DNA of 64,000 bases from Neckera pumila (taxonomy: Eukaryota > Streptophyta > Bryopsida > Hypnales > Neckeraceae): assembly GCA_963969595.1 (NCBI GenBank), contig OZ018409.1:46389282-46453281 (forward strand), written 5' to 3'. Below, piece after piece: positions 60,201-64,000 of the stretch; the stretch's first letter is position 1, and the number at the start of each line of letters is the position of its first letter. The position numbers and the translations under genes were made by a program. The notes beneath the pieces were generated by a model. That model worked only from the letters and a program-made list of their open reading frames with translations, made no database searches and was not told where the DNA came from.

Positions 60201-61017
60201 AAAACATGATGACCAGATTTTTCTGGGAATTGAAAGGATTGCCACTATGGAACTCGCCTCTTCCCCTGGCCTGGTCCTCATCCGACGAAGACCCATCGCT
60301 TATAATTACAGAATTCCAGTTAAAATCTGAGAGCAGCTCTTGCAGAGCTCTAACTACATAATTGACTTTGCTCCGAGTGGCCTGAGATGGATCGCATTTA
60401 CTGTTGACATCAGTAGCAACTGTAAAAAGCGTTTGCTGGAAAAGACCAAGGCTTGAATCGTCCAGTCTGTCCTCTGTAGACTTGAACCGACCAATCTGCC
60501 CTCCTGACCGATCCTTTAACAGCTTCTGTAACGTGGAACTGGACGCTGAAGGTGACAATGAAGAATCAAAGAGCTTGTAACTCCAACTGGTGCTCCTCTT
60601 GTGACCAGTGTTGTGCTCGTTGCACGCAGCTAAAATACGCTCGATACTGCTATGAATCAGACCTGCATATGCCTGTGATGCATTTACATTTCCCTGACCA
60701 ACACCAAGATACCCTAATTAGGCCTTTACCAAAGCCACAGGGCCACAGCACCTAAAGCAGCTTGGTACTCTTAAATACCCTACACATCAAATCATTGACC
60801 TATCAGCTGGACTACACTATCTGATATGTAGTCGATTAGACGTTGGAACTGCTAAGAAATAGACTGCACTTCCGCCAGTCTTTTAGTTTATATGGAAACT
60901 CAGCCGGAGGGGCAGTTATAATTCGGAGACACTAACCTGGGCAAATACTTGTACATCGACAAGAACTACAAGGCGCTCCAGCCGTTGCCAACCCTGGGCT
61001 AAAGAACTCGTCCTCAT
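54239..61017 (-). CDS. TICRR: Treslin/TICRR (Sld3-like) replication initiation factor
   Basis: Eight coding exons join with consistent phases: 61,017-60,937; 60,693-58,743; 58,601-58,452; 58,378-57,451; 57,194-57,077; 56,887-56,752; 56,654-55,878; 55,551-54,239. They give 1,817 codons plus TAG. Human Treslin is of similar size. The first 250 residues follow the Treslin N-terminal, VWA-like order: LERLVVLVDVQVF, TSWSYKLFDSS, VNYVVRALQELLSDFNW, LVIMFSHLPDN, and TPARETELFKAF...GIRACWIDMP. Residues about 1,200-1,260 hold several S/T-P sites (SSPT, ETPR, ESPK, GTPAR) before a basic RRRRQ stretch, comparable to the CDK-target region of Sld3/Treslin. The family loads Cdc45 onto MCM in the nucleus through TopBP1/Dpb11. 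In-frame stops lie just before the ATG, and a TTTCAG acceptor there suggests a 5' UTR intron. No lesion was seen. Confidence 0.85.
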
Positions 61018-62123
61018 ATCTCAATCTCAGTTCTGAAATCCGAAAAACTTGAGGAACCTATAAGCACAACGATTCAGACGGTCGATTCGAGCACTTACAG
61101 TGCTCGAAATGGATCACCTTCAGTGAAAATCCATGGAGCACTCTGGCTGACCGGTCATACATCTCCACTCGCAAGAAAAGAAAAACTAATGTCTGCGAGT
61201 AAGGAACATACAAGAATGTAAGTGACCGGCAGCGCAATTTCAGTAAACAAGTAAACATTAGGGTAAGATTGTGCACAAGAGAGATGGTAGCAGTCAAACC
61301 GACGAGAAAGCCACAAGAATTTGAGTATCTTCTGTAATTTGACTCCGTCCGTTTAGAACAACGGCGTTCCATGAACCCAAAGGATTGCGTGCGACGACTA
61401 TAATATTCTTGTCTTCCGGTTGCTCAATCAGAAATGATTTGAACGTTTTTAACATTTATTCAATCTTTGAATATGTACTTACATTTGAAGAACAGGTATG
61501 TGATAATAAAACCGCATGAAAAGCAGGCTAAGGCAACCAAATCGCAATGGAAAGATTGTGAGACTAGTACACTTTCAGTAACACTGCATCAAGAACTAAA
61601 CCCGTTCGGAAACGCCAGGAATCCTTTCATCTTTCACCACAAAACAAAGCATCTCTTCTGACCAAGACCAATGAGGAAACCTAAACAAGAAACCCTTTGC
61701 AATGTTAACTGTGCAGAAGAGACTCCCCGGAGCAGATACCATCGACGCGAGAAGTTGAGAACCTACTCAGCACGCAAAGTGAGCAAATCATTTCACAGGA
61801 AATCGTCCGTTTTTCTTCGAAGAAAGCTCCTGCCCTTAATCCCCCATCACAGTTTGGCGCACTAAAGCGTGAAATGGCTGCTTAGGTCCATCCACCGCGC
61901 TTGCGAATCAATGAAACTTAAGGGTTAGGGCAAAGTAGAAATGCGCACGGGCAGTGTCCAGCAGCTTGAGAGATCGGAGACGGTGCTCGTCAACGTCGAC
62001 GTTGGCATAGAGCTCGGGCTGGCGGGAACGGTTTGAAAGCGACGTCTTTTCCGGAAGTTGGCGCTTTCCCGCCACAACGGCACTCCTGCCTTGGCGCCAA
62101 CCGAACTTAATAACCACAGCAGG
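61018..62123. promoter_or_regulatory. Upstream region of the Treslin-like gene with E2F-like sites
   Basis: Two E2F-type motifs lie near 62 kb: GGCGGGAAC at 62,021-62,029 and TTTCCCGCC at 62,065-62,073. E2F sites are typical of S-phase genes in plants and animals, and the gene downstream on the minus strand initiates replication. The link needs a 5' UTR exon about 1 kb upstream, which the apparent acceptor before the ATG allows. Short frames here are unrecognised. Confidence 0.4.
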
Positions 62124-62378
62124 ACGTTAAATCGTGCCATCCTTGGTGGGCCCTGCGGGCCAAATTTACACCGGGGAAAACGCTGGAATTTTTTATTTGT
62201 CACAAAAAAAAAATTTCAAAATCTGAATTCATATTTGCAATCAGAGGCCCCAAATTAGCTAGGAGGCTAGTAAGTATCCCTAGACACGGCTCAATCATAG
62301 GGGACTTTTATTTACTTTTACCCTTGTGAACCCCGAATTTATCATGTTGGGCCCACAAAGGATGGCACGATTTAACGT
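62124..62378. mobile_element. MITE candidate with 30-bp inverted ends and TTAA
   Basis: The arms 62,124-62,153 and 62,349-62,378 are inverted copies with one mismatch; the left starts ACGTTAAATCGTGCCATCC. TTAA occurs at 62,127-62,130 and 62,372-62,375, compatible with a piggyBac-like TTAA target site, although the symmetry extends three bases beyond it. There is no coding capacity. Confidence 0.75.
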
Positions 62379-64000
62379 TTTTCATAATCAAAGACCAAAT
62401 GGATTCGGGAAGAGAGCTGGAGTCGAGGGAAGGGAACGTTGAGGGAACTTGCGGGAACTTTAGCCACCGCTCCATTGTTGTCCTTCGCCTTTGCTGTCCT
62501 CCATCAGCTTCGTGGTTATTCATTTGTTGCTCTTGGTCGTGCTTTTGGTATTGTTGTTCAGCATTGTTGTTGTTGTTGTTTCCATCTTCTCTGGGTCTTC
62601 ATCTTTGTTTTGGTATTGTTGATCATTTTATCTATTTGGCATTGTTTAGATATCATTTTTGTATTCTTTGTTGGGCAAGGAGATCTCTTCTACTCCCTTC
62701 CGACCTCCTCCATTCTTCAAAGCAAAAGAAAAATTGAAGCTTCCTACAAAAAATGCAAAGCTTCCGCAACAAGTGAAAAGTCCCCCAATTTCACAAAACA
62801 GGTATCACTAAAGATTGGACACTGAGGTTGTGTCGACGTTGACAAGTTGCATCATATTTGAATGTGTCCACATAAAGTTGATTGTGCCGATGAGGTTCTT
62901 ATAATTAGTTGATGGGCTCTCCTAGTTGCTGATTGATCCCCCACTAGCTTCTTTGCTTGGGATGGGGTGCTAAGTTTGGAACTTGGAAGCCCGTATCGTG
63001 ACACCTTTACAAAACCCTACTGTAGTTGAAACATGTGTGCGGTGAAAGAAATCATTTGTTAGAAAAACTGACACTAGAATTGGATAAGAGAAAGCAAGCA
63101 TACTTCCATGGCACAGATGGTGCTTACAAGCAAGAGCAACTATTGCTGGCCAAGAGCGTTCCAAGTTAACCACCAACTGCCCTTCCAAATAAACTTCAAA
63201 CTTTCCACCAGTTTATAATTTGAACCTGAAATTTTTATCATTGGAACATGCATCAACAGGTGAAAGTGCTTTAAATAGGTGAAAGGAAATTCAAATTTAG
63301 ACACAGAATAATGAAAAGAAATTGCTTCAAAGCTAGCTCAAAGACAAAAATTGTAAAAGATTTGGCAAATCACCCTTGCAATCATAAATGTTCTTGAAGT
63401 GCAAATTATAAACTAGTAAAAGGTTAGAGGTTTATTTGTAGGGACAAACGATGGATTGGGCTATAGATACTTTCACAACAGTTATCAAACCTTCTACCCA
63501 TAATCTTTAAATGACAATTCATGTCTTGGCTTGGTCAAACTTCATTAGATTTATACATTAGAACACAAATGTATTATAAAATATAAATTCTATAACTTTT
63601 TTGAAATTTACATCAAAGAAGATAATATAAAGCACAAATAGTAGAAAGTATCCATTCAATCCAAATTAAAAACCTATTTAAAGTTCTCTTTAAATTAATT
63701 TTGAAGACATAAGGCTTCAAAAATTCACCAAAAATACAATTTCTATCTTTAGCATTTGAATTTTTTTGACTGGTGGTTTCTATTGGTTTGTGGAAAAATG
63801 CATAAGAGCTAATAATGAAAGCATCAACACTTTCTTCTAATAGTAAATTTTTCAACCCCAAACAAATTCTAAACATTTTCTGCTATTTATATCCTTTATA
63901 ATTTTTATTTGAATTTTAGTTTTGAATGTAAAAATAGAAAGATAACCCAATCTAGTTTGCACCACAAAAAAAAATTGATAAAAGTTATTTTTTCGCCCAT
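62379..64000. other. No supported gene
   Basis: A plus-strand frame at 62,399-62,737 (start MDSGRELESREGN) soon becomes Cys/Phe/Leu-rich and repetitive (TTGTTGTTGTTG), so it is not convincing as protein. The last kilobase is AT-rich with no coding signal. Confidence 0.45.

Noticed and set aside
62399..62825. Overlapping ORFs after the TTAA element
   Set aside because: Cys/Leu/Phe-rich translation across TTGTTG repeats, with two overlapping frames equally open. There is no evidence of a gene.

Overview
The window looks like nuclear DNA from a plant-lineage (streptophyte) eukaryote. It is AT-rich, with long gene-poor stretches, spliced genes, plant-type telomere-like CCCTAAA repeats, and families of small inverted-repeat elements resembling plant Tourist/PIF-Harbinger and pogo MITEs. 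A charophyte alga or a seed-free land plant with a large genome would fit, but the sequence alone does not settle the species.

Layout: 1-12 kb is AT-rich intergenic DNA with one pogo-like MITE, minisatellites and a perfect hairpin. 12.2-19.5 kb holds two more inverted-repeat elements, a CCGG-rich element (E1) encoding an acidic, coiled-coil-like protein of unknown family, and a Tourist-like MITE. From 19,527 to 47,066 lies the main object: about 27.5 kb bounded by perfect 26-bp terminal inverted repeats and filled with a roughly 20-nt palindrome (core GGGA-TATCTCCC type). I found none of these palindromes outside the inverted repeats. The segment carries three decayed, intron-containing genes. 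One is an FCP1/HAD-phosphatase-like gene (A, minus strand). One has a ParB-like DGQHT motif (B, minus strand). One resembles DUF7869 proteins, which look like a DDE/RNase-H-type transposase (C, plus strand). Two later insertions seem to sit inside it: a second CCGG-rich element (E2), itself split by a shorter reversed relative (E3), and an AT-rich block with telomere-like repeats and a (TA)n satellite. I read the whole as a large, decayed DNA transposon with cargo genes and its own palindromic sites.

47-54 kb is AT-rich intergenic DNA with second copies of the two MITE families. The one apparently intact host gene is on the minus strand at 61,017-54,239. It is an eight-exon, 1,817-codon Treslin/TICRR (Sld3-like) replication-initiation gene whose splice phases all agree. 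About 1 kb upstream are two E2F-like sites and another inverted-repeat element with TTAA at its ends. 62.4-64 kb has no gene I can support.

All pseudogenes here, from both the large element and the CCGG-rich family, are broken by in-frame TAG or TGA and never TAA. This suggests shared C-to-T (methylation-type) decay, or less likely recoding.
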